A stretch of DNA of 64,000 nt, taken from assembly GCF_003324165.1 (NCBI RefSeq), contig NW_025407824.1, positions 868,001 to 932,000 on the forward strand, written 5' to 3'. Shown one piece after another: positions 21,807 through 31,973 of this stretch. The translations under genes were made by a program, and so were the position numbers. The notes under the pieces were generated by a model. That model searched no databases. It was not told the DNA's origin and was given only the letters and a program-made list of their open reading frames with translations. Positions within the stretch are counted from its first letter, which is position 1. Each line of letters starts with the position of its first letter. This stretch comes from Naegleria lovaniensis (lineage: Eukaryota > Heterolobosea > Eutetramitea > Acrasida > Naegleriidae).

Positions 21807-24101
21807 ATGAAGCTAATACTAACTCCTCACTTGAATAGAATTGGTCAACGAACATGTTCCAACTCCATACCTCTCTTCCTTCTCCTCTCCCTACTTGTAC
21901 TTTTGATCATCTCAACAACTCCCATTCTCGCTCAAACCAATTCCAGTTCCACTACTCCATTGACTTTTACACTCGGTGAAGTCAAAACTGTTCGTACAAC
22001 TTGGCCCTCTACCACACAAGATATCATGGATGGAGCTAAATGGATTGAATATGGTATCTATGTGGCCATTTTGGCAATCATACCCTTAATACTGGGTCTC
22101 ATTGGATATATGGCTGGAATTATCTTTTACTTGTTTCGATGTTGTGGCGTGTGTGGTGGTTCAAAACCAGACACGACATATCAAAGAAAGCACCTTGTCA
22201 TTCCCACGACCATACTTCTTCTCTTGTTTTGTGGTTTTATTGCATTGGCAGCAGTGGGTATTGGCTTCTCAGCACAAGGATCTGCCAACATTCGAAAAAC
22301 ATTCACAGAGACATTATCTTTTGTGAATGAGGCCAATACTACAGTGATGAAAGTGACCACGATTGGAGATACCATTACTGCCAAGTTGAGCGCATTGCCA
22401 GATAAACTCGATCCACTGTTGAATAAGGCTACAGAAGTGGTCTCACCTCTGGGTACCATTTCATCGATCATTACCTCCACAACAAATCAATTACAGACAT
22501 TCAATTCGACCAATATTGTCACCATGAATGCAAGAATTGCGGCTATTAATTCCAATCTCAATACACTGAGAGCGAACTTTTCTGGTGTTCCAACGACCAC
22601 CGACATTCCAGACATTAATTCTCTTGTCGTGCCTGCTGTCAATAGTGGAGTTTCTGCTTTGAAAAGTGCCAACAGCACCATTGCAACTGCCCAAGCGGAT
22701 GTTGTGAAAAACATTGCAAATATTAAGCAACAAATCAATGCAACCCTCTCCACTCAATTGACACCTGCCATTGGTCCTGCATTGGATGGAATCAAGGTCC
22801 AAGTGAATCAACTTCAAAGCCAAATTGCTCCCTATTTGAATCAACAAGTACTCCAGGATGCCTCCACTTATTCATCATTAGCTGAGAATATTCGAATTGC
22901 ATTGAGCGTGATATTCTTTGGTTGGGCTTGCATCATTTATGTGTTTGCGTTCTTGGGTGTCATTTTCAGAAAGGCATGCTGTGTTCAGACCACAACCGTA
23001 TTAGCATTTATCAGTGCATGGGTATTCTTCTTGTTTGCCATTGTACAAATTCCTGCATACATTCTCATTACCGACACATGTACACAAGGACCCAAGACAT
23101 TGAGTCTTGTGGGCGACCAATTGATTGGTCAGTTCAACATGACGATCAAATTCCAAAACGTTTCCTCCATTATGAACAGTATTGCAACATGTGGCAAGAA
23201 TGACTCTCTATTGACCGCAGTGCTTGGCAAGAATTATTTGACCAGCTTGGGAATTGATGCGCAATTGTCGAGCATGACAAGTACCTTCCAGTCACAAATT
23301 AGTTCCTTTGATATTTCCTCATTGACTGCTACGGCCAAAAACTCGGTCCAGAATGCCAATATTTCCACCATCAAGACTGACTACTCGACAGATATCATGA
23401 GTGCCAAGACCAAATTGACCAACGCCACATCGTCGTTGGGAAGTTTGGATGGCTTCAGTGGATTCAATCAAACCTTGTATAACGTTGCCATTGACAATTT
23501 GAATGCATTCACCTTTCCACGTACTGGAAAATTGTACAGCTATTACAATTACACACTTTTTGATCCCTCCACTTTACCAAATCCAGAAAATACTCAAGGT
23601 CAAAATTTGAAAGATGCTGTCGCCTATCAAAATGATACCTATACAGCAGCCTATAACGACGTGGTCAAGTTCAATAACTCTGTGAATGCTGTTTCGGCTG
23701 GTATGAATGGTCTATTGTCAGATTTTTCTGCTGCCAGCTCTGTGATGAGCTCCCTGTCAACTCTCACCTCAAGCATTATCACACAAATTGATTTACTTGC
23801 AAGCAATATTCAGACCTTTATTGCAAATTTCCCCAGCGACGCCATGAGTTTTATACTTACTGTAGCGACGGAATTGGTCGATTCTTTGGCTTCTGATGTT
23901 GCACAATGCTCCTTTATGAGTTCATTTGTTCAAACCCTGGGAACCAACGTTTGTCAAGGAATTAATATGCAATTATTGATTTCTGGTGTCGTGTGTTTGG
24001 CAATTGGCCTCTTGCTGAATGTTGGATGTTTAGCAACTCTTGTTCTTGCGAAGAGAGTCAAATACCAATCAAGCCACAGAGTGCATCCAAGGGTCGATTA
24101 A
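21807..24101 (+). CDS. Prominin-like five-pass membrane glycoprotein, copy 1
   Basis: The intronless 764-residue protein starts at ATG 21807. A signal peptide (hydrophobic about 21-42, cleavage near LAQ) is followed by TM1 (about 82-110), a cysteine-rich cytosolic loop RCCGVCGG, TM2 (about 130-155), a large loop of about 200 residues rich in N-glycosylation sequons, TM3 and TM4 (about 352-412), a second large loop of about 300 residues, and TM5 near 724-750 with a short basic tail. The order of five TMs, two big extracellular loops and Cys-rich first cytosolic loop is that of prominin (CD133 family), which marks membrane protrusions, microvilli and ciliary membranes. Sequence identity to animal prominins appears low, so the call rests on topology and the CCGxCGG motif. 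Confidence 0.75.
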   Translation: MKLILTPHLNRIGQRTCSNSIPLFLLLSLLVLLIISTTPILAQTNSSSTTPLTFTLGEVKTVRTTWPSTTQDIMDGAKWIEYGIYVAILAIIPLILGLIGYMAGIIFYLFRCCGVCGGSKPDTTYQRKHLVIPTTILLLLFCGFIALAAVGIGFSAQGSANIRKTFTETLSFVNEANTTVMKVTTIGDTITAKLSALPDKLDPLLNKATEVVSPLGTISSIITSTTNQLQTFNSTNIVTMNARIAAINSNLNTLRANFSGVPTTTDIPDINSLVVPAVNSGVSALKSANSTIATAQADVVKNIANIKQQINATLSTQLTPAIGPALDGIKVQVNQLQSQIAPYLNQQVLQDASTYSSLAENIRIALSVIFFGWACIIYVFAFLGVIFRKACCVQTTTVLAFISAWVFFLFAIVQIPAYILITDTCTQGPKTLSLVGDQLIGQFNMTIKFQNVSSIMNSIATCGKNDSLLTAVLGKNYLTSLGIDAQLSSMTSTFQSQISSFDISSLTATAKNSVQNANISTIKTDYSTDIMSAKTKLTNATSSLGSLDGFSGFNQTLYNVAIDNLNAFTFPRTGKLYSYYNYTLFDPSTLPNPENTQGQNLKDAVAYQNDTYTAAYNDVVKFNNSVNAVSAGMNGLLSDFSAASSVMSSLSTLTSSIITQIDLLASNIQTFIANFPSDAMSFILTVATELVDSLASDVAQCSFMSSFVQTLGTNVCQGINMQLLISGVVCLAIGLLLNVGCLATLVLAKRVKYQSSHRVHPRVD

Positions 24102-24482
24102 TTTCCTTAACAATAAACATTGAATGACTATGAAATACAACTTTGTGTAATTTTTTTCACCTTAAACGTACGTTGTTGCAAATTCAGCATTGTGGAGACT
24201 TTTGGCAACTTGCAAAGTCCACACCTTCTTATTTCATTCCAATGCCCCGCCACCCACTGATGAACGTTAAAACAGTTGTTCGGCAACAGACAAATTAAAA
24301 AAAAACCGCTAGCGAACCACTGCCAGTTTGACCTTAATTGCTGTGAGCACCCTCAACCTTAATTTCTAGCCTTCGACCACAATTCTTGTAAGGGACTTAG
24401 AAACCAACATCGCCTCATTTTCACTCTTCTTTCCTGTAAATACTGCTGTTATTGTTGGTCTTGCAAAATCGAACCGATCATC
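24102..24482. other. Intergenic region between the prominin-like genes
   Basis: These 381 bp hold no protein-like frame. An A-run followed by CCGCTAGCG lies near 24300-24315. It is presumably the 3' end of copy 1 and the promoter of copy 2; no defined element is recognised. Confidence 0.35.
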
Positions 24483-26732
24483 ATGATACGACCTCCCACC
24501 TTACTCTTCATCTTGTTCTTTACAATACTTGTAGCAATAGGTTGCCTCATATCCTCACAACCTGTGGAGGCTCAACTTCAGCTCAATAACATTACCTTCA
24601 AAATAGGAGAGGTAAAAACCGTCCGAACCACATGGCCCTCCACGATGGACGAAGTTCTTGATGGTGCCAAATGGATTGAGTATGCAATCTTTATCGGAAT
24701 TATTGCCATCATACCTCTCATCATTGGTTTGTTCGGTTACTTTTCCCTCACTCTCTTTTGCTGTTTTCGATGTTGTGGTTTGTGTGGTGGCAACAAACCT
24801 AAGGAAATTTACACCACCAAAGATTTAATAATTCCTACCATTGTAGTTTTGCTTGTGTATGGTGGCTTTGTGGCATTGGCTGGTGTTGGTATTGGATTTA
24901 GTGCTCAAGCTTCCTCAGACGTACGAACCATGATCACAGCCACCTTAAAGTTCATGAGCTCCACCAATAATACCATAATGGGAATTGCAAATATTGGTGA
25001 AGCTATTACATCGAAATTCGCTCAAGTTCCTGACAAGTTGACTCCACTACTGGATCAAGCAGTGCAACAGACGACACCTCTCGATACCATTTCTTCATTG
25101 ATTGCAACCACACGTAATCAATTCAGTCAATTCAATTCAGCAATAGTTCCTGATATTTCTTTGAGAATTTCCAACATTAACTCAAACCTCTCAGTGTTGC
25201 AGTCTCAATTCAGTGGTCTTCCAACTCTCTCTGAAGTACCGGACATTTCTCCTGCTGTCTCAACGAGTTTGACGGATCTTGATACAGCACAAACCACCGT
25301 TTCCAACGCCAAATCTACCGTAACAAGTAGCATTCAAAATGTGAAGAGTGTCATCAACTCGACATTGGTCGATAACTTGACGCCTATTATCGGTCCAACT
25401 TTTACCGGAGTGAAGAGTCAAATCATGACTATACAGGCTCAAATCTCACCTTATTTGAATGACAAAATTATTGAGCAAGCAACTCAATATACCTCAATTG
25501 CAGAGAATGTGCGTATTGCTCTGAGTGTCGTCTTCTTTGCTTGGTGTTGCATCATTTACATTTTTGTCTTTTTGGGTCTCATTTTCAGAAAGTCGTTCCT
25601 CATTCAAACCACAAGCTGGTTAGCTTTCATCACTGCTTGGATATTCTACATTTTTGCATTTGTTCAGATACCATTGTACTTGATTATTACAGATGCTTGT
25701 ACAAAGGGTCCCAAAACATTAGGCATGCTCGGTGATGGATTACTAGACCAAATCAATGCTGCAAGTAGTATCAAATTCCAAAATGCTTCGCTCATGATTA
25801 AAGGAATAGCCACTTGCGCAAAGAACAATTCCCTTGTGACTGTTCTCTTGGGAAATGATTATCTCAAAGGTTTAGGAATTGAAAACTCTCTCTCGGGTGT
25901 CACTGGCAGCTTCTCAAGTTCCATCTCATCCATGAATATCAGCTCCTATACGAGCTCAGTGGATGCTGTGATTGCAAGTGCCAATACAGGGTCCATCAAA
26001 ACAGACCATACCTCAAGTCTTGCAAGTGTTAGAACCAAATTATTGAGTGCTACCAACACTCTGAGTAGCTTGGATGGATTCCAAGGATTCAACACGTCAA
26101 CCTATAATCAAGCATTGACTGATTTCAACGCCTTCACACAGCAACATGCTGGACGTACATATACCTATGATAATTTTGAATCATTTGATCCTTCTTCATT
26201 GTCTTCTCCTTATAACACTCAAGGCCAAAATCTCAAAGATGCATTAAGTACTCAAAAGAACAAGTATACAGCTGCCTTAGCAGATGTCACCAAGTTCAAT
26301 AATTCTGTGAAAGCGATCAATAGTAACTTGGATGGATTGCAACAAGATTTTTCATTGGCCAGTAATGGTATTGTACCGTCTTTGACATCACTGGCTCAAA
26401 ACGTTGCAATACAAATTCAAACCATGACATCAAATATTCAGACATATATCCATAATTTCCCCAATACCGCTCTCACTTTCATCATGAGTCTTGCAGATCA
26501 GTTAATTAATGAATTTGCGGTTGAGTATGTTCCGTGTGAATTTATTGGATCCTTCATTACCACTGTGGACAACAGTGTTTGCAAAGGACTGAATTTCCAA
26601 TTAGTGGTGACAGGTGCTGTTTGTTTCGGAATTGGTGTGTTGATGCATTTGGGTGGGTTTGTCACAATCGTATTAGCCAAGAGAATTCGATACCAAGGAT
26701 CAAAGAGAATTAATCCTAGCGTGCAAGATTAA
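24483..26732 (+). CDS. Prominin-like five-pass membrane glycoprotein, copy 2
   Basis: An intronless 749-residue paralogue of the preceding gene in tandem. It has a signal peptide ending near PVEAQ, the shared ectodomain motif GEVKTVRTTWPST, TM1, Cys-rich RCCGLCGG, TM2 with GIGFSAQ, loop 1, the conserved TM3 entry ENVRIALSV, TM4 ending in ITDAC-KGPKTL, loop 2 with TQGQNLKDA, and TM5 ending VLAKR. The two copies align along their full length with many substitutions, so the duplication is old. Both loops carry many NxS/T sequons. The role inferred from topology is organisation of curved or protruding plasma membrane. Confidence 0.75.
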   Translation: MIRPPTLLFILFFTILVAIGCLISSQPVEAQLQLNNITFKIGEVKTVRTTWPSTMDEVLDGAKWIEYAIFIGIIAIIPLIIGLFGYFSLTLFCCFRCCGLCGGNKPKEIYTTKDLIIPTIVVLLVYGGFVALAGVGIGFSAQASSDVRTMITATLKFMSSTNNTIMGIANIGEAITSKFAQVPDKLTPLLDQAVQQTTPLDTISSLIATTRNQFSQFNSAIVPDISLRISNINSNLSVLQSQFSGLPTLSEVPDISPAVSTSLTDLDTAQTTVSNAKSTVTSSIQNVKSVINSTLVDNLTPIIGPTFTGVKSQIMTIQAQISPYLNDKIIEQATQYTSIAENVRIALSVVFFAWCCIIYIFVFLGLIFRKSFLIQTTSWLAFITAWIFYIFAFVQIPLYLIITDACTKGPKTLGMLGDGLLDQINAASSIKFQNASLMIKGIATCAKNNSLVTVLLGNDYLKGLGIENSLSGVTGSFSSSISSMNISSYTSSVDAVIASANTGSIKTDHTSSLASVRTKLLSATNTLSSLDGFQGFNTSTYNQALTDFNAFTQQHAGRTYTYDNFESFDPSSLSSPYNTQGQNLKDALSTQKNKYTAALADVTKFNNSVKAINSNLDGLQQDFSLASNGIVPSLTSLAQNVAIQIQTMTSNIQTYIHNFPNTALTFIMSLADQLINEFAVEYVPCEFIGSFITTVDNSVCKGLNFQLVVTGAVCFGIGVLMHLGGFVTIVLAKRIRYQGSKRINPSVQD

Positions 26733-26864
26733 ATTATTATTTTGTTAATTGTAATCGGTGATGAAAGATTCATTGTTTCTCATCGTCATGAAGGGGTTCG
26801 TTCCATCAGATCAATGTTGTCAATCGGGAATTGTCGAATAAAATCATTTTTTTTGAATTAAAAA

Positions 26865-28588
26865 ATGATGAAACGGTTGTGGATTCATTCTCCAACAACC
26901 ATCCCTCTGATATGCCTGCATCAGCGTTCCATGATGTTGTTGGCACATTGGAGGCAATATCATGATCGGAAAGGATCATCAAGAAATTTCCATCATGATC
27001 AAGGAAAATCAAACCAACAGTCGGGAAGGAACAACCATGAAAAATCGAGTAGCTTCTTCTCAAACCCGAAACACATGTTACAATTAGGGCTTTACCTTGT
27101 GCCGGCATTTGCTCTTTATCAACAATTCATAACATCTACACAACAAGATCAAAAGGAGATTCTTGATGAATTATCAAGTGCCATGTCCGAATTAAAGCAA
27201 TGGGAAAAGAGACTCATGGAATTGGAAATGAATGATCATGATGATGAAGCCTCACCAGAAAACATACCACCAGGTCCTGGAATGTATGGATTAATTCCTG
27301 AGGACGATGAGGCAGCATCCTCTCACTTCCGTTTTGAATCACCAAAAGAGAGAAAATATGCTTCAATTTATGATGAACTCAGACATATCATTCTTGTCAT
27401 CCATGCTAAAACCAAACAGCTTAACGCCAGTATTAAATCCTATGGTTTGTACAAGATGAGAAACTACTCACACAATTGTTAGCGAACATTAGAGGAGTTT
27501 TATTGCTCAATTTAAACAAAAATACCATTCTTCATTCTTGTCCATTTCCAAACGCCTTGTGGCAAATGGGTTTAAATTTAGAAAGTATACATTACACATG
27601 TTTGGAAACTCTCGTTTCTGTTACTGAAAATAAGGACTTTCATTTAAATATTTTGAAAAGTAGCGAAAAGTTGAGCGAAAACTCTCAAATATCAATTGGA
27701 AGCGACAAGAATGACATGTCGTTTTATGATAAGGCCATTTCAGAAATTTGTTCGAATGGTCTCTTGGGTCCAATATTCAACTCGATCATGTACGAGAAGA
27801 GTCCTGCCATACAAAGAAAGGCTCGATACCTATTAGATGTAATTTCGAATAGAGAAATTTCTCATGAACCTCTCATGCATCGTTTAGACACATTCAAATA
27901 TTTGGTAGATTCAATGAAACCAGAAAATGAGTTGATTGCAGCATTGGTCATTTCTAGAATGTATTCAAACTCTTCCCTTTTCAAAACACTCTCTCTACAT
28001 CAAAACTTACCGTTTGTCAACATGTTACAGCACATGTACTCATATGGACACGATGAAAAAGTGAAAAAGCTCAGCTCCATTGGATTAATGATTGCAAAAG
28101 GAAAAAAGTCAGAAACCACCTACTTGAAAGAGGAAGAACATTCATTGAAATTGGCAAACCATACAGAATACGCCAAACAATTACTGATGCTTTCACTTTT
28201 TGGCCTCCTATTCCGATCTTCCTATTTTATTTTCAACTATAGACTTCTTTCAAAAGTGCCTTACTATTTACTACTGCCTACTGCAGTGGGTGAGACTTTA
28301 AAAATTGAAAAATCACTTACAGAAGCGAAAGCAAATCATGGATGGTTACATGTGGCTAGTACATTTGCCATTGCTACGGCCATGTCACAGCTTCAAGCTG
28401 GAACGTTGCGAATGGTCTTACTGCCCTATCTAGCAGTTTATTTCTTGGGAGGTTTGAGCTTGGACAGTGGTAAACTGTCACATCAAATATCACCTTCACC
28501 CTCTGTACCTACCTCCTCTTTTTTGTATTTGGATGATATCACCATTGAGCACATCACAAAGAGGTTGAATAGAATTTTTTCTAGATAG
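26865..28588 (+). CDS. Membrane protein of unknown function, possibly organellar
   Basis: Two open segments, 26865-27444 and 27483-28588, belong together. They can be joined by a 38-nt GT-AG intron (561 residues) or, alternatively, by one missing base near 27451, which would make DEKLLTQLLANIRG coding. The N terminus is basic and free of acids for about 35 residues (RLWIHSP, HQRS, HWRQYHDRKG), like a mitochondrial presequence. A hydrophobic segment follows near 76-95. The middle is helical with ARM-like character. The C terminus has three hydrophobic stretches (LLMLSLFGLLFRSSYFIF, KVPYYLLLP, RMVLLPYLAVYFLGG). No family is recognised. Confidence 0.65.
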
Positions 28589-28759
28589 TTGTAAACGACA
28601 TGCACACAACTCTCATGTATTCTTGAGATTGGAATGAAATTGACCAAGAGGTATTGGTCAAGAAAAGTTGCACCTTCGAAATATCTTAAATAACATCAAC
28701 ATGTGTATTTACATTTTTACAATAATAATTAGAAATAATAGGATTAGAATGGATTCAAA

Positions 28760-29983
28760 TTAGTTTTCATCTGTCATCAAGTCGTTTGTGGCTTCGTCGT
28801 TGCCACATGGCAGTGACCCAGTAGAATGAGGATCATCAATGGTTTTTGGCGAGTATTTCCCATTTGAGGTGCTATCAAACCTTGTTCTCAGTCTTTTCAA
28901 AATCTCCTCTCGACTGCTTGTGTAAGGTACAACTGCATGTTCATTTGGGTTGCCATCCATATTTCTGGAGTTACGCAACGCGTCACCAAGTACAGATTGA
29001 AAAAGGGCTGTGTCCGTTAGGGGAGACAGTGTTGAGTCAGTTTTTTGTTGCAATAATAACGTGCTTATTGGATTGGAGCTGTTTCCAGTAGACTGGCTTA
29101 TGAGTGAGGATAATTTCTTTTGCCACATACTTTTCATCATTTGATTATCCGTGGAGACATTGAGTGTTTTTCCGTTAACGAAATGAGAGTTTCTCGTTTT
29201 TGGAATGCAACTGGTCATTAATGAATTTGTAGTCAATGATGATGTCGAGGATGATGATGGACAGCACACAAGTTGAGTACAGCACCAATCTCCTTCATTG
29301 AATTCCATGTCGTTGGCATTTGCAGCATTCCTATGTAAGGTACTATTATTGAGCCAGTTGTCGACCTGATGTTGTTGGTTGGAAGTATTGCTCTCTTCAG
29401 AAACATGCAAATGAGAGAGTTGTGCCGACAATCTATCTTGATGATGCTGAGATTTCACTCGTTTACAAAAATTACGCTCATGAAGAGACTCAAAAAGGCA
29501 TGAAGAAGGATCATCCTCAAAAAATTTGTTGTTGTCCTCATCGGTCAATTGTTCAATGATATCTTCTTCCTCTTCGTTCTCTTCTAGGTAATTCACATAT
29601 TCATCAAATTTCCTCTTATGGGAATTGTTTTGTGATGTTTCGTCTTCCAATCTAGAGTTAAATGGGCATGTCATCCACATGGAATTAAGTTCTTCTGGAA
29701 ATTGTGGTCCACCTCCTCTATTGTAGTTATAATAATAATAGTTTTGATTCGCGTTGTTGCTACTCTGATAGTTGTTGTTATTGTTGTTGTAATACTGATA
29801 ATTATTATAGAGGCTTACATCACCAACAGAGGATGCAGTGGTAACTGTAGAGATCATCAATGGAGGAGAATTAATACTATTATTGATTAATGCTCCAAAT
29901 GATGATGCGAGTGGAACAGAATTTTTCAGGTCTGGATTTGTTGTTGGTGCTGTTCCTTGATCCGATAACCATGATCCGATCAT
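28760..29983 (-). CDS. S/N/Q-rich hypothetical protein (407 aa)
   Basis: This intronless frame starts at ATG 29983. Low-complexity N/Y/Q/S tracts (residues about 60-90), an acidic block (EENEEEEDIIEQLTDEDNN) and further S/T-rich sequence dominate. A more ordered piece lies near the C terminus (SREEILKRLRTRFDS). KRKFDEY and a CKRVKS motif could be nuclear localisation signals. I recognise no domain. Its composition resembles a transcriptional regulator, but that is only suggestive. Confidence 0.65.
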   Translation of the reverse strand: MIGSWLSDQGTAPTTNPDLKNSVPLASSFGALINNSINSPPLMISTVTTASSVGDVSLYNNYQYYNNNNNNYQSSNNANQNYYYYNYNRGGGPQFPEELNSMWMTCPFNSRLEDETSQNNSHKRKFDEYVNYLEENEEEEDIIEQLTDEDNNKFFEDDPSSCLFESLHERNFCKRVKSQHHQDRLSAQLSHLHVSEESNTSNQQHQVDNWLNNSTLHRNAANANDMEFNEGDWCCTQLVCCPSSSSTSSLTTNSLMTSCIPKTRNSHFVNGKTLNVSTDNQMMKSMWQKKLSSLISQSTGNSSNPISTLLLQQKTDSTLSPLTDTALFQSVLGDALRNSRNMDGNPNEHAVVPYTSSREEILKRLRTRFDSTSNGKYSPKTIDDPHSTGSLPCGNDEATNDLMTDEN

Positions 29984-30565
29984 GTTCAAATAACAATAAA
30001 TAATAAAATTTGTGAATCAACGGCAAAAATTTAAGCGGCGGCTTCTTCAGTAATGAAAAAGAATGCTGATGGAATATGTTGATCAATATTCAATAACGTG
30101 TTAGAGGAATTCCTTTCATTCACTCATACACCATGAACACAGAAGCACCCGATCAAGAAACTTCAAGGACGAAAGGTTGTCTGAACAAAAGCAGCGAGAA
30201 AATTTTTTCGGAATCTTTTTGGATTGTGAACAGCTCCATCGGAAAGCAAGAGTTTTCGAGTACTTGAAGACTCTTGATTCATTGAATGGACAAATAATCT
30301 AACGTGTTTGGTCTCTCTATGAAGATACCCTTGATTCCAAAGGATGGACAGGTTCATGAACTAATATCTTCGAAGGATGACGATAAAAAAATAGCATCAT
30401 CCGATTTTTGAAGAATTTTTCGGCAAGAACATTCCGAGAGAAAGTGTGTGGATTGGGTCCGATATTACTTGTTTTCATATTGTATCATAGAGCAGCTCTC
30501 TCATTATCTAATAGTCATTCCATTCATTATCATTCTTATTGATTCAACTAGTTGTAGAACAAATC
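29984..30565. other. Divergent intergenic region
   Basis: These 582 bp separate the S/N-rich gene (minus) from FAD synthase (plus). Short frames here lack protein character. No repeat, RNA gene or clear motif is visible. Confidence 0.4.
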
Positions 30566-31447
30566 ATGCTCCCTAACTCGAGCTCGGAACAACAAACATC
30601 AATTATTTGTGATTCAAACGATTATATACCAACAACATCAAGTGCAAATACATCACCGTCCTGTACAGAATATTCAAAAAAAGGAACACCATGGTTTTTG
30701 AGAGAAAAATCATTGGAATATTGTTATTCGGAGCTTTCAAAACACCCATCCTTGTTAGAAAAGGTTCAAAAATCAATTGAAATCATCAAAAAGACTCTCG
30801 AAATGTACAACACACCCATAGCACTGGGTTTTAACGGAGGAAAAGACTCTGTTGTAATTGTTAATTTATTAATCATGTATCTATTGGAAAAATTCAAAGT
30901 TGAGCAGTGTACAGCTGAAAATTCTGCTAGCTCAAGTTTACAACAACTTTCAGCTCTATTGAATCAACACTGTTTATTCTTTCATTTCTCCATACCACAT
31001 CAATTTCCAGAAATGGATCAATTTTTGGAACAATCCTCCAAACTCTATGGCGTCACTTTAAAGCTCATTGATGCTAGCAAGGGTTTTAAACAAGGCCTCG
31101 TTGAGCTGATAGAAACATCATCGAGTAAACTTGATGCTGTCTTCATGGGCACAAGAAAAATTGATCCAGACGGGCGTAATATTGATGTCTTTGAAAAGAC
31201 CTCAGATGGTTGGCCTGAAATGATGCGAGTTTCACCCATCTTAGAATGGGATTACCAAGATGTGTGGCAATTCATTCTCACCCTCCATATACCATACTGT
31301 ACACTGTATGACATGGGATACACCTCATTGGGCAGTGTGAATGACACTGTACGGAATGAGGCGCTAAGACAGCCCGATGATTCCTTTCTTCCAGCTTATT
31401 TCTTGATGGATGGCACTTTGGAAAGGTTTGGAAGAATGAAAAAATAG
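30566..31447 (+). CDS. FAD synthase (FMN adenylyltransferase), PAPS-reductase-like fold
   Basis: ATG 30566 gives 293 residues; the frame is open a little upstream but only from a non-ATG codon. The PP-loop GFNGGKDSVV (about 88-97) binds ATP. The segments FMGTRKIDPDG, SPILEWDYQDVWQFI, IPYCTLYDMGYTSLGS and the C-terminal arginine-containing DGTLERFGR match eukaryotic FAD synthase (yeast Fad1 and the C-terminal half of FLAD1). The enzyme makes FAD from FMN and ATP. It lacks the N-terminal MoCF-like domain of animal FLAD1, so it has the fungal/protist single-domain form. It is likely cytosolic, since no targeting signal is seen. Confidence 0.93.
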   Translation: MLPNSSSEQQTSIICDSNDYIPTTSSANTSPSCTEYSKKGTPWFLREKSLEYCYSELSKHPSLLEKVQKSIEIIKKTLEMYNTPIALGFNGGKDSVVIVNLLIMYLLEKFKVEQCTAENSASSSLQQLSALLNQHCLFFHFSIPHQFPEMDQFLEQSSKLYGVTLKLIDASKGFKQGLVELIETSSSKLDAVFMGTRKIDPDGRNIDVFEKTSDGWPEMMRVSPILEWDYQDVWQFILTLHIPYCTLYDMGYTSLGSVNDTVRNEALRQPDDSFLPAYFLMDGTLERFGRMKK

Positions 31448-31973
31448 CAGACACCCCAATACTCACCCTCAGTGGTTGTGACTATCCAGCCAAAACCTCT
31501 AATAAAAAAACTTAAAAACACTTACAAAAAAAACCAAAAGCCGCACTTCTTTTCCGTTATTGTTCACCTTTTGTCCAAACGAATTCTTCCTTGTACGGAC
31601 TATAGTTGCTAGTGCTGCTTCTTTTTTCTTCGTCATCAAAGTTACCGAGCACATCGGGACACTTGTCTCAACACACTGATTATCGTGCTCTCTAGAGATC
31701 ATCAACATCCTTTATTGCCGTTGTTTCTTTTATCATAACGGCGCCATCATCATCAGAATTGACTTCCCGTTGTTGCTTCAAAACTATAGCATCTCGAGAC
31801 CATCAACCACAATTAACAACAACAAATTCTCCTTGCATCCCTGCTATCATTATCCCGTGCACTACTACTTGTTTCAACAATCATTCCATATTTATTGTTT
31901 CATCATCACAATTACCCACAAATTTCATAACAACATAGTAACTTTTCATCAAAATCTTCTTCATCCTACCACC
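31448..31973. other. Intergenic region and leader
   Basis: These 526 bp lie between FAD synthase and the Q/N-rich gene. An A-run near 31500, then pyrimidine- and CAACAA-rich sequence up to the ATG at 31974. No protein-like frame or RNA gene is seen. Confidence 0.4.
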
